Shown: positions 32,605 to 45,615, numbered from the stretch's first letter. The stretch: DNA of 64,000 nucleotides from Erodium maritimum (GCA_963921825.1 OY997591.1:30649825-30713824), one strand, 5' to 3'. The notes: generated from the letters alone by a model not told the origin. A program made the numbers and translations.

Positions 32605-32898
32605 ACCTCGAGCATCGCTCGTTAAACCAACCTCGATCTCAACCGATCGGCATCACCGATCATCTAAGGTTCACAACAAAACACCAACTAAGGCACAATT
32701 CAAGCAAAGCAGATAACATAACATAAAGAAGGTAAGACTTAAACAACTACTTCAACAACCGAGACTCTTGTCGTTTTGACCCTACACATAGGATATCCCG
32801 ACTTGCGTCACCGAGCACAACGACTTAACCACCTAACTCAACCCACCTAATTGGCGTACGGTCCGAGGTTTTGAAAAACAATTTCAAAATGAAACTAG
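32605..32898 (-). other. Truncated Ty3 leader outside the left LTR
   Basis: From cctcgagcatcgctcgttaaacc to the primer-binding site this matches 42256-42548 nearly base for base. A leader should lie only inside an element, next to its 5' LTR; here it lies beyond the LTR that also serves as 3' LTR for the element on the right. Confidence 0.8.
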
Positions 32899-32910
32899 GC
32901 TCTGATACCA
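32899..32910 (-). promoter_or_regulatory. Primer-binding site next to the left LTR
   Basis: The minus strand reads TGGTATCAGAGCC, initiator Met-tRNA type, three bases from the LTR end at 32914. Confidence 0.85.
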
Positions 32911-32913
32911 AAT

Positions 32914-35900
32914 TGTCACGCCCCAAATCCGGTTTTGACCGGACTCGAGACGTGAATTAAACTAACGAATAAATAAAAGAGATAAAAGTAAGCTTAAATG
33001 ATTTTAAATACTCCAAAAATTAGTTCCGATCAAATAACGTTGATAAAATAAGTTCCAAACCGAAGGTACGAGTCAAAGCTCAGAATAAGACAAAATAACA
33101 TAAGGTTCGATATAACGATAAAAACGTCTCTAACATCAACACCACCCTGACTCTCCCAGAAGCTCCCGAGCCTCGAGTCCAACTCTAGGAACTACTCACC
33201 AAGCAAGTCTGCACAAACAATAAATAAAACAAATAGGGGTGAGCTTACGCTCAGTAGGAAAAAAATAAATAGTAAAGGCAACCTCCACTTTAGTAATAAA
33301 GTTGAATCAACACAATTAGACATGATTTACAATTAATATGATTAACCAACAAAACGCTAAGATAAAGAGAACAATAAGAATTTCAAAGCTTAAGTAAAAC
33401 CGTAATTCAAGAAGATTAAGGAAAGGCGATACAACCCGATAAAACAACCAAGGAGAGGAAGTATAAGCGTCACATCGAGAACTAAAACCACAATACTCTG
33501 ATCCACAATTAGTCCTTGTGTCATGTCGGATACGATAGTCCGACCCACAATTGGTCCTTGTGTCATGTCGGATTTCCCCTCGTTCCAGAGGAGACACATA
33601 CGTCGGGGCTACCGGAAACATCCTTGAAGAGACACATATCATCGGGATTCTCGGAAATGTCCCCAAAGGACCATGGATAATCGGGGCGAAATAGGATAAT
33701 CTTCCGGGAATGCTCCCGCAGGACGCATACACCCGGGGTGAAGCAACAAGTAACCATCCCCGCCGGGTAAACAATCTTTCGGCTATGATACTACCCCACA
33801 CCGGCTTACCCCCTCGGTGTTGGTACCATACCGGACCACAAGTAACCATCCCCGCAGGGTAAACAATCTCTCGGCTATGATACTACCCCACACCGGCTTA
33901 CCCCCTCGGTGTAGGTACCATACCGGACCACAAGTAACCAACCCCGCAGGGTAAATAATCTCTCGGATATGATACTACCCTACACCGGCTTACCTCCTCG
34001 GTGTAGATACCATACCGGATCACAACTCCTCGTAGATCACACATAAGAGCGTAACATACTAAACAGTCGTAGAGCAACAAAGGTTCAGCAATCCACAATC
34101 TTACCACAACACGTAACGAATAATTCATATAAACAATTACACTTACCGGCATACTTACCAACCATGATCCATCGGTCTACCACCCACCCGATCATACCAC
34201 TTGGCACAATCAATTACACTCAAACATTCATTCAAGCATTCATTCAGGCATTCATTCAATCATTCATTCAATCAATCATTTAAACATTCATTCAACAATT
34301 CATATCTCATGCATCACAATTTGTCTAGTTTAGTTAGACTCTTATCTTAACCTAAAAACTAGGCAAGCACGACATGTGAGGCAATCACAAACAATCCTAA
34401 GGCTCATCACGACCATTCTACCAGCACGACAATTTCTCAAGTATTAAAAGCGATTTAAACTAGTGAATCGCATCCTATAAGCATACCAGACTCGTCCGGT
34501 TATTTATGTGATTTAACAGCGGTTATTCTCGTGAAACACGTCCTATATGCATACTAGACCTTTCCGGTTATCATTATCTTGTAGGCATGCTTTTAACGTT
34601 ATTTAAATTACCAGATGAGTTTAGTACTTTTCCATACCTCAAGAAGAACCAACAGCTACGTCTCCTAGCTGCTGACGTCCGGGCCTAACTCCGGTCTTCT
34701 ATGGCAAAGTCTGCGAAGTCCAAGTCTGGGTTTTAACAGTTAAAGTCCAAAATCAGTCTAGGTCCAGATAGAGCTGTCCTCTAATTTAACAGTCCGTCTT
34801 TTGTTTAAACTGATAGGTCCAAGATTTATCTGATTTTAGTCCAAATCGTAATTAAATTAATCTAATTAATTAATTAATTAATTCTGTCCGACCCGGCTGA
34901 CCCGAGTCCGACCCGAACCCGGCCCGAATCCGGAACCCAGACCCCGACCTAACCCAGGACTGACCCGGACCCGGCCCCAGACCTGGCTCCGACCCAGGTC
35001 CGGACCCGAGTCCAGACCCGGCCCAGGAGCCTGGGCCTGGTCCGACTCGAATCCAACCTGGGCCCAAGGCCCGCTCCGTCTATCCGACCCAAGACCAACT
35101 TGTTCTGGTCTGTTCGAGTTCGAGAGAGGACGGGGAGAGCTAGGGTTTTTGCTCCGGCGGTTTCCGCGTCTTCTCGTGGCGGTGGACGACGACGGCGGTG
35201 GTCGTGAGCCCGAAGGAAGGGAGCGAAGTGGCCGACAGGGGCGCCGGGGCTCCGTCGTGGGCTGGACGAGCTCAAGGTGTTGATCCAGGAAGCTCTGAAT
35301 AGCTCGAGTTCACGGCGTCTCCTTCGCCGGCGAGCTTCCCGAATTTCAAAGGAAGGAGCTGGAGCTCGCAGATAGAGAGGAGGATTGGGGAAGAAGAGCG
35401 AGGCCGGCACGTCACTCACCTTAAATCTGGCATGGTGTGGTTCGAACCCGGAGGAGAAAAGCTCGCGCGAGCTTCTGGCGGTGGTGGTCGGGATCTAGTT
35501 CCCGTCAAAAGCGCGGAGCGTGGTTCGGATCTGGGCACTTCTCGGCACCGGTGGCTTCTCTGGTGTCGTCGTGGCTCACTTCGTGACCGGGAGGAGTGGT
35601 GAAGGTCGCCGGCGATGGTGCTGTCGAGGGTGAGAGAATGGAGAGAAGGGAGAGAAGGTTAAGATCTGAGAGGGGGGCAGCGTCCCTCGGTAAGTGTGCG
35701 CGAAAGGTTGAAGATGAGAGGAAATAGGGTTAGCAGCGGGCTGGGCTTGGCGCAGGGACTTGGTGCTCACTGTTGGCGTGGGCCCGATGGAGCGAACTGG
35801 GCTTGTCCACTGATCGGCCCAAATCTGATTCTTCTCTTTTTTTTTTCTTTTTTTTCTTTTGCAAACGATCAAATTTTCAATTCGTTTTTCCAACCTCGAC

Positions 35901-35956
35901 GTTTCAAGTCGGTAAAATATAATATTTTACTTCTTTTAAATGAGACGGTCTTTACA
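32914..35956 (-). repeat. Left LTR of the tandem Ty3 element (3043 bp)
   Basis: On the minus strand it begins TGTAAAGACCGTCTC (35956) and ends GGGCGTGACA (32914). Nearly identical to the LTR at 42565-45615. It contains three tandem copies of a ~93-bp unit (33745-34020: caagtaaccatccccgc...taccataccggac), a series of cattcattcaa units (34210-34300), a gacccg-rich block (34890-35040) and a GC-rich block. It has a primer-binding site on one side and a polypurine tract plus pol end on the other. Confidence 0.88.
33745..34020. repeat. Three tandem ~93-bp units inside the left LTR
   Basis: Each unit has ccccgc.gggtaaacaatct, then atgatactaccccacaccggctta, then cctcggtgt.ggtaccata. The sister LTR has the equivalent array at about 43392-43672. 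Confidence 0.85.
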
Positions 35957-36260
35957 GTCTACCCCCTTAAAAGAATTTCGTCCTCGAAATTTAAAACGAA
36001 CACGCTCCACTTGACCCTATCTCAAGGAACGCCCGATTAAAACTCACAAGCAAGGGATCCGCGGTATGCTTCTGCAGCTGGGAACGTGGAAGACGATGGG
36101 AAATAGCTCTAATTCTGCCTAAAACCTCAAAAGGTCCGATAAGTCGCGGGGATAACTTGTCTCCAACACGGTTGAACTGTCCTAGACCCTTTCTTCAGAC
36201 TCAACCTCAGTAATACATGATCATCAACTGAAACTCAATAGCCCTGTGCCTTCCATCTGT
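35957..36260 (-). pseudogene. pol: Polypurine tract and integrase C-terminus of the Ty3 element
   Basis: On the minus strand, a purine tract (aagggggtaga) directly precedes the LTR. Before it, the pol end reads VGDKLSPRLIGPFEVLGRI and DPLLVSFNRAFLEI, the GKLSPRFIGPFEIL-type C-terminal integrase segment of Tekay/Del chromoviruses, followed by stops. No RT, RNase H or integrase core was recognised to its right. Confidence 0.75.
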
Positions 36261-36918
36261 GTAACTCTTTTGTCGGCTCTGCACGGCCTTTTAACTGTTT
36301 CCGAACAACGCAACCTTCGTTTAAACGTTCTTCACTTGATCGCGCTAGTTACCCAAACGTCATACTTGGCGGTGAAAAACAACCTTACTCAACAGTTCAA
36401 AATCTCAACACGCAACAAAACATACCGTAACTCAAGGAATCACCGAGCACATACAACAAGTCGAATAATACCCAAACACCATGGAATACCAGGTAGCGGT
36501 CTAGACATCCTATATCGGAATCCTACCTCGGTATAGACATCGCAACGGAATACACAATATCGATCTAGATACTCTATACCGGAATCTCCCGTCGGTCAAA
36601 GGTATCGTACCGGAACATTTCGTCAAGTGAACAGAAGTCGGAACTACACGCAGACGTAACTTCTCAGTTTTCGCCTTAGTAATCGTTACAGGGGCTGTTC
36701 ACACTAGAACTCAAATACTGTCGTGTCATGACCAACCACAAACAAGTAAACAATAAATTAATACACAAAAGCATTCATCAAGACAAAGGATATCACGATC
36801 ACTGCACGGTTTGGAATAACTGCTCGGTTTACCATATCCAGTGTAACGGTAGGCGCACCTCACTAAGGAAAATAACACACAAACCAGACACTACTTTAAC
36901 CACACCCGACAGTAAGTA
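36261..36918 (-). other. Degenerate internal region of the Ty3 element
   Basis: Strongly decayed. Near 36260-36360 weak pol-like sequence continues (minus strand). 36480-36640 holds repeated accggaat/tcggtatagacat units like the hairpin-prone arrays of the LTRs. No open frame of note. Confidence 0.45.
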
Positions 36919-36923
36919 GAACA

Positions 36924-38599
36924 TGTAAGTCTTAGTGCCCGTAGTTCAATCATAAATGTCCAAATGTATATATCATCATTAGCAATAAGATTAAAACAAC
37001 TTTATATTACTTATGTGTTGGAGTAATATATCGATGTGATTTCGGATCTGTGCCCACCATGCGAATAGAACCATAGATCGATATGGATCACACTCGATGG
37101 GTCCCTAGTCAATAAAGCTTCACTAGAAACGACTAGTATGAAAGATGACTCTTCATGGCTTACGTTCTGTTAGTCATTGGAATGGGATTCCGGAGTCTGA
37201 TCATAGATATCATGTGGGACATGATATTGGAAGACCCGCCCTGAATATGTGCTATAGATTGAGTCATGAACATATTCAGTGTCGTAACTTGTCATGTATC
37301 CTTAGACCAAGGAGTCTTTGTGATCACTATGCAGTCAACAACTAAGTTTGACCTGAGCCTAACGTTGTCCGTAACATGGCTTCCATAACGGCCAGGATTG
37401 GCTATGGGACGGGCTGCATGAGTGACACGAAAGACGGCTAAGGGATTTATCCCTCATACTGAGGTATGGGAAAGATATCGGTTCTTGGCCGCTTGATCGA
37501 GAGTGACTGAAAGAATAGTTTGGCCATGCACATGATACTGGGTATCATATATTCAGTCATCTCACATATCAAGGAACATTGATTGAGAATAATAAGGATG
37601 ACGACTCTATGCCTTATCTCAATTAGGATATCGGAGATAAAAGGATAATGACAGGGACGACGGAAAGGTTAAAATCGATTGGTTCGATTCCCTATGTAGT
37701 GTCAGGCAATACTAAAGTCTCGTTAGTTTCCAGTTATATATGATCAAGTAAAATGGGTTTTTACGTTGATCTATCGACATGCATAAACCTAAGGGTCACA
37801 CCGAAGAATGAAACCCATTGACACATTTATGAAGAATGGCCAAAAGAGAGTTGTCTCGGGACATGACCAAAACTGGGTTTTGGGTCATGTGCTCGTAAGT
37901 GAATAGGACATTACGAATCAAGACAAGGCTTGGAGTCTTGGGATTGATCGCGTCGGATAATATTGGACATTTCCGGTATGGAAGGATTGGAGGCGATAAG
38001 CACGTCACGGGACCTCGATGGGAATGACCATGTGCCATGTTCCAAGAGGCCCATGAAAGGCCCATGAAACCAAGGCCCATGGAACTAATTAATCAAGTCT
38101 TGATTAATTAGTACTAAGTAACCAAGACAAGGATTAAGGTGTTGGTGATTCACCACCTAACCCATCTTGTCTTGCCATACTTAGCACCATACTTGTCTTA
38201 CTTCACACCATGCTTCACACCTAACTTGTCCTTGATGGTTGTTGATGGTTTAAGTCATCTTTTTCCTACAACAAATGACAAGACAAGAAGAAAAACACAA
38301 CTTCTCTCCCTCTCACCCTACAATTTCGGGTTTGGCATTTTTCCTCCCTCTTGTTGTGTTCTTGAGTCATCTAAAGAAGAACTACGAGGCTTTGATTCCA
38401 ATTGGATACGTAGGCGTCTTGGAGACTCAAGCCGATCATAGTTTCTTTGGTGTTCTCTTCCTTTTCTTGAACTAATTGGTAAGGAAACATCCATATTGTT
38501 TATTCTCTTGTGTATCTAATATTTGGTAGTGTTCTATGACATGGTTTCGAGTTATTTCCGCTGCAAGTATGTGTTCATACCCTTCATCGAGACCCAACA
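36924..38599 (+). mobile_element. Solo LTR (1676 bp), second copy of the family at 30716
   Basis: Begins TGTAAGTCTTAGTGCCC and ends GAGACCCAACA. Flanks are GAACA (36919-36923) and GAAAA (38600-38604), a target duplication with one mismatch. It inserted into the internal region of the Ty3 element. Slightly more decayed ends than the first copy. Orientation is assigned to match 30716 and is equally uncertain. Confidence 0.82.
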
Positions 38600-38604
38600 G
38601 AAAA

Positions 38605-40220
38605 AACTCAAGATCGATCATCGACGGTTATAAACCCGTGATATTCCTCTTACCGTTGGTAATTGTTCACAACTACTGATCAAACCAACTTACAAGTCGT
38701 TTCACCCAAGTCAACACATCAGCGAGTACCCAACACGCATTGTAATCTCAAGGATTTGAACGGTTCAGAAATACTTTGCGCGGTTTCTTCAATTGTCTCT
38801 CGAACAATTCGGGACCAACAACTTTCTACTCTTAACTCCCACGGTTTTCTGCCTGGGCACAAGACTCGACCTACCACATGATGCTTCGTTCGGTGCCATC
38901 TTTTTTACTGTCCTGGAAGCTTGTGGTAGTCGCACTCGGCCAACTGTCCTCGGATCCTAACGTGAGGTGCTCTCACTTTTACAGCGTAAGCTTAGTGGTT
39001 GCACTAGTCCTCGTGAGATGCTGGCGTTCGTCCTTCCCTTGCTGACCAAGGTACATCTTGATACTCGGTTTTCGTTCTCCGCGTTCTGCTCCGCTGGGAA
39101 TGTCGCCTGATGTCGCTGTATCTCTCGATGTTGCTCACCTGCACCGTGCGACGTGAAAGGTCGACTCTCACAACACGTCTCCTTTGGTGCTACGCGGCAC
39201 CACTCTTTCCTCGATCTACTACATGCTCACGACCCTTGGTGTCGCGGTTGTTGACCATCTTCTTTTAAAACTTTACCGCGTCAGCGCTGGATATCGGGTC
39301 TTCATCTTGATGCGGTCCAGCTCCCGGTGGTCTTCATGCCTCCTTAGCGCTCTGCTCTTCTCCTTCTTGAAGCGTGCTGCATTCTTCACGGCGATGCGCT
39401 CGGACATGTATTCCTTTCTCTGGTCCTTCGGATTGACGTTCGGTTCGGTCAACTCTGCTGGCATGAATATGCATGGTCCAAGGATGTTGCCGTCGTCTCT
39501 GGTCTCAGGTCAATTTCGATGCTGACTTCGTGAACTAGCAGTAATCTGATCGGCTCCTCCGGGAAGAACTTAGGGACAACGCACTCTAATCTAATCTCAC
39601 ACGTACGACACACACTCGTCCAACTCTTCGCCTGTGAGTCGGGTGTTAGAACAAAAGGGACGTCTCAAAGGTTCGATCTCCAAGGCTTCAACCTTCCAGC
39701 AGGGATGGAAGAAGCTGGAGACTGGGACGCCTGTGGGTTATGGGCCCACCACGCTTCCGCTGCGCTACTTTGATCTTATCGCCACTCGGTCATGTGCTGT
39801 GACCGGTCGGGCTGTCTACTGGTCATTGCTGTAGTTCTTCACTGCTCGGGCACTCGGTGCTGACAGCACTCAATGAGCGTCTGTTGTCTCACAATTCGGT
39901 TCTTAAAACTCGATCAACCTGCTCGAAGAAGGAAAAGAACTTTCGGTACGGTAAGTTCTTTAAGAATGAGACAGTCTGTTACTCCACTTTCAAACTCACA
40001 CCGACACTAGTCGGAACTACCACACCTCCAGTCGGTGCGTTAAGGTACGGGTGGGCTTAACAATTTTAAATTTCCGTTCCAACAAAAGCCACCACGAAAT
40101 AAAACCAACAAGCGTAAAACTCAAGTGACAGAGCGCACGATGTCCAAAGTTTAAATTGTAAACGAATACTCTAAGCGATCTCATGATCGGAAACAAGTCC
40201 CTCAACTCGAGGCCCGACAA
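38605..40220 (-). other. Degenerate internal region of the Ty3 element, continued
   Basis: Sequence between the inserted solo LTR and gag. No intact domain. The minus frame 39464-39273 is highly charged but matches no pol domain I recognise. About 2.5 kb in total separates gag from the pol end, far too little for a full pol, so most of pol is deleted or replaced. Confidence 0.45.
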
Positions 40221-41420
40221 TCACGTACACTCGGCCCTGCTGAGTCGGAGGTCCTCCTCTCGGTGGTAGTGGAAGAATCTGCTGCTATAGGGCCCTCGGC
40301 TGCTGTCTCTGAACTGGCGTTCCCGCTGCCTGACGCGGGGCCCTCGAAGGCTGTGCCTGAAGCGGTAGGATATGGGGTGCCTGGCGAGGCTGCATCTGCT
40401 GTAGTCGCTGTACCGGTCCTCCTCCGAACCGGTCAGGACACCCGGGGGAGATGTGTCCAAGCCTGTCGCAATAGTCACATATCCGCTCTCTACCTGAGAC
40501 GGGGAATTGTCTCGTCAAGTGTCTGACCTGGTCGCAAGTACGGCATTGGCGCATGCCGTCCCTCGGACAATCTCGGCGCCAATGGCCTGACTAGTGGCAA
40601 AAGTAACATACGGGCGGTCGCTCCGATATGGAAGGTCCGATCGAATTCACCAATCCGTCCTGTCTCGCCCTACCAGGCTGAGTCTGAGGTCGGAAGAATC
40701 CTTAGTTCCTCTACCTCGGTGGATCACGGACCTCCGTCGGTCTTAATAAGCCGCTCGGCCTCGGCTTGCTCCCTCGGGCTCTGGCTGTCTCACGGAAGCG
40801 TCGCCTCATTGCCGGTGCCTGATCCACCAGCTCCGAATACACCGAGCCCTTACCGCGGTAACCCGATCCACAAACACGGGGCGAAACCCTCCCTCAAACT
40901 GTCTACAGCGGTGAGTCTCGGTCGGAAGGAAGTAACCCTCGTCTAATGCTCTAGGAATAGTTCTCTGAACGACTTAAACTCATCTCCAACTCGTACTTCC
41001 TCGCGGTACCACCCTAGGTATGCATCTCCCCTCAGCTGGAACGCTGTAAAGGGGACCCGCACGTGCTAGTCGGCGATTCTTGACGTAACCAAATTGTCGG
41101 TGATCTGTTCCAGCCACCTCTCGGCTGCCTCGAGGTCTGGCTCCCCGGAAAAGACTGGCGTGCCCAGTCTACGGAAAACTCTAAGAGCTTGAGCCATGTA
41201 ACTGTCGGCCTAACTCGGCCTGTCAACAGCAGCTGCAGTGGCAGTGGGCACGGTCTCAGGTGTCGGTGCTGCAGTCTCTCTCTCTGGTGCTCCGCAGAAG
41301 TAGTACCCTAGGCGTTCGATGCCCCGAACTGATCGATGGCAGGTAGCTTCCCACGGCCCCTATCTGGGCAACTCTTGGTGCCTCTCGGTACGTAAACAAG
41401 TGTCATGTCGTATATCCTCC
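40221..41420 (-). pseudogene. gag: Broken Ty3 gag with three zinc knuckles
   Basis: The capsid part is seen near 41226-41030 (RRLGTPVFSGEPDLEAAERW, LEQITDNL) with stops. Around 40610-40410 there are three knuckle-like motifs: CYFCH(stop)SGHWRRDC, CRTCDQVRHLTRQF (last Cys lost) and CDYCDRLGHISPGC (intact). A Gln/Pro/Arg-rich tail follows (40400-40221). Several frameshifts and stops. Related to, but clearly diverged from, the gag at 119-1573. Confidence 0.75.
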
Positions 41421-42548
41421 GCGTGGATAACGCACATGTTCAAATTCTCATATTTCGAATAAAGCGGTTCACTTAAAGCAAAACGTTCACACGCACTTCA
41501 CAAGGGTCATACTCAGACCAACAATATACTTAGTTTTAGTAGTCATATAAAATACTTCACAAAAATAGAGAAATCCGCACACTTGTGCGTCTCACAGAAA
41601 CAATTCACCTAAAACACACAATTCAGTCATCTCCCACGGGAGGTACAATTTCAACAAGTCACACACATAACATACCGGACCGGCACACACCTCGGTCGGG
41701 TATCTTCCCATAACGTGGGGTGCAAGATCACAACACACACCAATTTCACAATCTTAACGTTGTTTCAAATTTTTAGGTTTTTAACACCTTTCTCTTTCCA
41801 TCACAACATTCATGTCGATCTCGCGTCGTTACAACCCGATTCAGGCGTCCCCAAATCTCGTTGTAACCACTTGAAATCCCCCTATCACGCTCGACTACAA
41901 TGGCGCCCCTGAGTTAGCCCATGATAGTACAAACATTTCAGTTTTGCAGAAATTTTGGCATGGCCCGTTCGCACATTCTACTAACCATCCGCTCAAGCGG
42001 GTATATTTATAAACAAGACTGCACAATCAATCAGCACATAAAGCATACCACAAATATCACAAGGGCACACCCCAGCCAACACTTGGCACAACCACAACAC
42101 ACATCTGACTTGCAGACATACAGCTCGGGCCTCGGAAATCCCTCGAGTGCTACCCGGCCAAGTCAACGTTTCAATCCAACCACTCATTCAATCAACGACC
42201 GACCAAGGCGGCAACCCAATAACAATCGATTAAGCAAGACAATCATGCCATCACCAACTCGAGCATCGTTCGTTAAACCAACCTCGATCTCAACCGATCG
42301 GCATCACGGATCATCTAAGGTTCACAACAAAACACCGACTAAGGCACAATTCAAGCAAAGCAGATAACATAACATAAAGAAGGTAACACTTAAACAACTA
42401 CTTCAACAACCGAGACTCTTTTCGTTTCGACTATACGCATAGGATATTCCGACTTGCGTCACCGAGCACAACGACTTAACCACCTAACTCTACCCACCTA
42501 ATTGACGTACGGTCCGAGGTTTTGAAAAACAATTTCAAAATGAAACCA
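41421..42548 (-). other. Leader of the tandem Ty3 element
   Basis: Non-coding. It contains the cgtcgttacaacccgattcaggcgtccc motif shared with the leader at 1.9 kb, and its last 290 bp equal 32605-32898. Confidence 0.7.
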
Positions 42549-42561
42549 GGCTCTGATACCA
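42549..42561 (-). promoter_or_regulatory. Primer-binding site of the tandem Ty3 element
   Basis: The minus strand reads TTGGTATCAGAGC just inside the LTR end at 42565. Confidence 0.85.
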
Positions 42562-42564
42562 AAT

Positions 42565-45500
42565 TGTCACGCCCCAAATCCGGTTTTGACCAGACTCGAG
42601 ACGTGAATTAAACTAACGAATAAATAAAAGAGATAAAAGTAAGCTTAAACGATTTTAAATACTACAAAAATTAGTTCCGATCAAATAACGTTGATAAAAT
42701 AAGTTCCAAACCGAAGGTACGAGTCAAAGCTCAGAATAAGACAAAATAACATAAGGTTCGATATAACGATAAAAGCGTCTCTAACGTCAACACCACCCGG
42801 ACTCTCCCAGAAGCTCCCGAGCCTCGAGTCCTAGGAACTACTCACCAAGCAAGCCTGCACAAACAGTAAATAAAACAAATAAGGGTGAGCTTACGCTCAG
42901 TAGGAAAAAAATAACAAGTAAAGGCAACCTCCACTTTAGTAATAAAGTTGAATCAACACAATTAGGCATGGTTTACAATTAACATGATTAACCAACAAAA
43001 CGCTCAGATAAAGAGAACAATAAGAATTTCAAAGCTTAAGTAAAACCGTAATTCAAGAAGATTAAGGAAAGGCGATACAATCCGATAAAACAACCAAGGA
43101 GAGGAAGTATAAGCGTCACATCGAGAACTAAAACCACAATACTCCGATCCACAATTAGTCCTTGTGTCATGTCGGATACGATAGTCCGACCCACAATTGG
43201 TCCTTGTGTCATGTCGGATTTCCCCTCGTTCCAGAGGAGACACATACGTCGGGGCTACCGGAAACATCCCTGAAGAGACACATATCATCGGGATTCCCGG
43301 AAATGTCCCCAAAGGACCATGTATCATCGAGGCGAAACAGGATAATCTTCCGGGAATGCTTCCGCAGGACGCATACACCCGGGGTGAAGCAACAAGTAAC
43401 CATCCCCGTAGGGTAAACAATCTTTCGGCTATGATACTACCCCACACCGACTTACCCCCTCGGTGTAGGTACCATACTGGACCACAAGTAACCATCCCCG
43501 CAGGGTAAACAATCTCTCGGCTATGATACTACCCCACACCGGCTTACCCCCTCAGTGTAGGTACCATACTGGACCACAAGTAACCATCCCCGCAGGGTAA
43601 ACAATCTCTCGGCTATGATGCTACCCCACACCGGCTTACCCCCTCGGTGTAGGCACCATACCAGATCACAACTCCTCGTAGATCACACACAAGAGCGTAA
43701 CATACTAAACAGTCGTAGAGAAACCAAGGTTCAGCAATCCACAATCTTACCACAACACGTCACGAAGAATTCATATAAACAATTACACTTACCGACATAC
43801 TTACCAACCACGATCCATCGGTCTACCACCCACCCGATCATACCACTTGGCACAATCAATTACACTCAAACATTCATTCAGGCGTTCATTAAATCATTAA
43901 ATCATTCATTCAATCAATCATTCAAACATTCATTCAACAATTCATATCTCATGCATCACAATTTGTCTAGTTTAGTTAGACTCTTATCTTAACCTAAAGA
44001 CTAGGCAAGCACGGCATGTGAGGCAATCAAAAACAATCCTAAGGCTCATCACGATCATTCTACCAGCACGGCAATTTCCCAAGTATTGAAAGCGTTTTAA
44101 ACTAGTGAATCGCATCCTATAAGCATACCAAACTCGTCCGGTTATTTATGTGATTTAACAGTGGTTATTCTCGTGAAACACGTCCTATATGCATACTAGA
44201 CCTTTCCGATTATCATTATCTTGTAGGCATGCTTTTAACGTTATTTAAATTACCAGATGAGTTTAATACTTTTCCCTACCTCAAGAAGAACCAACAACTA
44301 CGTCTCCTAGCTGCTGACGTCCGAGCCTAACTCCGGTCTTCTCGGGCGAAGTCCGCGAAGTCCAAGTCTGGGTTTTAACAGTTAAAGTCCAAAATCAGTC
44401 CAGGTCCAGATAGACCAGTCCTCTAATTTAACAGTCCGTCTTTTGTTTAAACTGATAGGTCCAAGAATTATCTGATTTTAGTCCAAATCATAATTAAATC
44501 TAATCTAATTAATTCTATCCGACCCGGCTGACCCGAGTCCGACCCGAACCCGGCCCGAATCCGGGACACAGACCCGAACCTGACCCAGGATCGACCCGGA
44601 CCCGGCCCTAGACCCGGACCTGAACCAGGATCGACCCGGACTCGGCCCCAGACCCGACCCAGACATGGCTCCGACCCAGGTCCGGACCCGAGTCCAGACC
44701 CGGCCCGAATCCAACCTGGGCCCAAGGCCCGTTCTATCTGTCCGTCCCAAGACCGACCTGTTCTGGTATGTTCGAGTTCGAGAGAGAACGGGGAGAGCTA
44801 GGGTTTTGCTCCGGCGGTTTCCGCGTCTTCTCGTGGCGGTGGACGACGGCGGCGGTGGTCGTGAGCTTGAAGGAGGGGAGCGAAGTGGCCGACAGGGGCG
44901 TCGGGGCTCCGTCGTGGGCTGGACGAGCTCAAGGTGTTGATCCAGAAAGCTCTGAATAGCTCGAGTTTACGGCGTCTCCTTCGCCGACAAGCTTCCCGAA
45001 TTTCAGAGGAAGGAGCTGGAGCTCGCAGATAGAGAGGAGGATTGGGGAAGAAGGGCGAGGCCGGCACGACACTCACCTTAAATCCGGCGTGGTGTGGTTC
45101 AAACCCGGAGGAGAAAAGCTCGCGCGAGCTTCCGACGGTGGTGGTCGGGATCTAGTTCCCGTCAAAAGCGCGGAGCGTGGTTCGGATCTGGGCTCTTCTC
45201 GGCGCCGGTGGCTTCTCTGGTGTCGTCGTGGCTCACTTCGTGACCGGGAGGAGTGGCGAAGGTCGCTGACGATGGTGCTGTCGAGGGTGAGAGAATGGAG
45301 AGAAGGGAGAGAAGGTTCAGATCTGAGAGGGGGCGACGTCCCTCGGTAAGTGTGCACGAAAGGTTGAAGAGGAGAGGAAATAGGGTTAGCAGCGAGCTGG
45401 GCTTGGCGCAGGGACTTGGGCTCGCTGCTGGCTTGGGCCCGATGGAGCGAACTGTGCTTGTCCACTGATCGGCCCAAATCTGATTCTTCTCTTCTTCTTT

Positions 45501-45615
45501 TTTTTCTTTTTTTTCTTTTGCAAACGATCAAATTTTCAATTCGTTTTTCCAACCTCGACGTTTCAAGTCGGTAAAATATAATATTTTACTTCTTTTAAAT
45601 GAGACGGTCTTTACA
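42565..45615 (-). repeat. Right (5') LTR of the tandem Ty3 element (3051 bp)
   Basis: Same ends and internal organisation as 32914-35956, with only scattered differences and a few short indels, so the two LTRs are a young pair. The 93-bp array lies at 43392-43672 and the gacccg-rich block at 44520-44710. The GC-rich open frames at 44.8-45.5 kb occur in both LTRs and show no protein family. Confidence 0.88.

Noticed and set aside
33745..34020. CRISPR-like regular repeats
   Set aside because: A plain tandem array inside a plant LTR: no spacers, no cas genes, eukaryotic context.
35080..35900. GC-rich frames repeated at 44750-45560
   Set aside because: LTR sequence present in both LTRs; frames are not preserved between copies.
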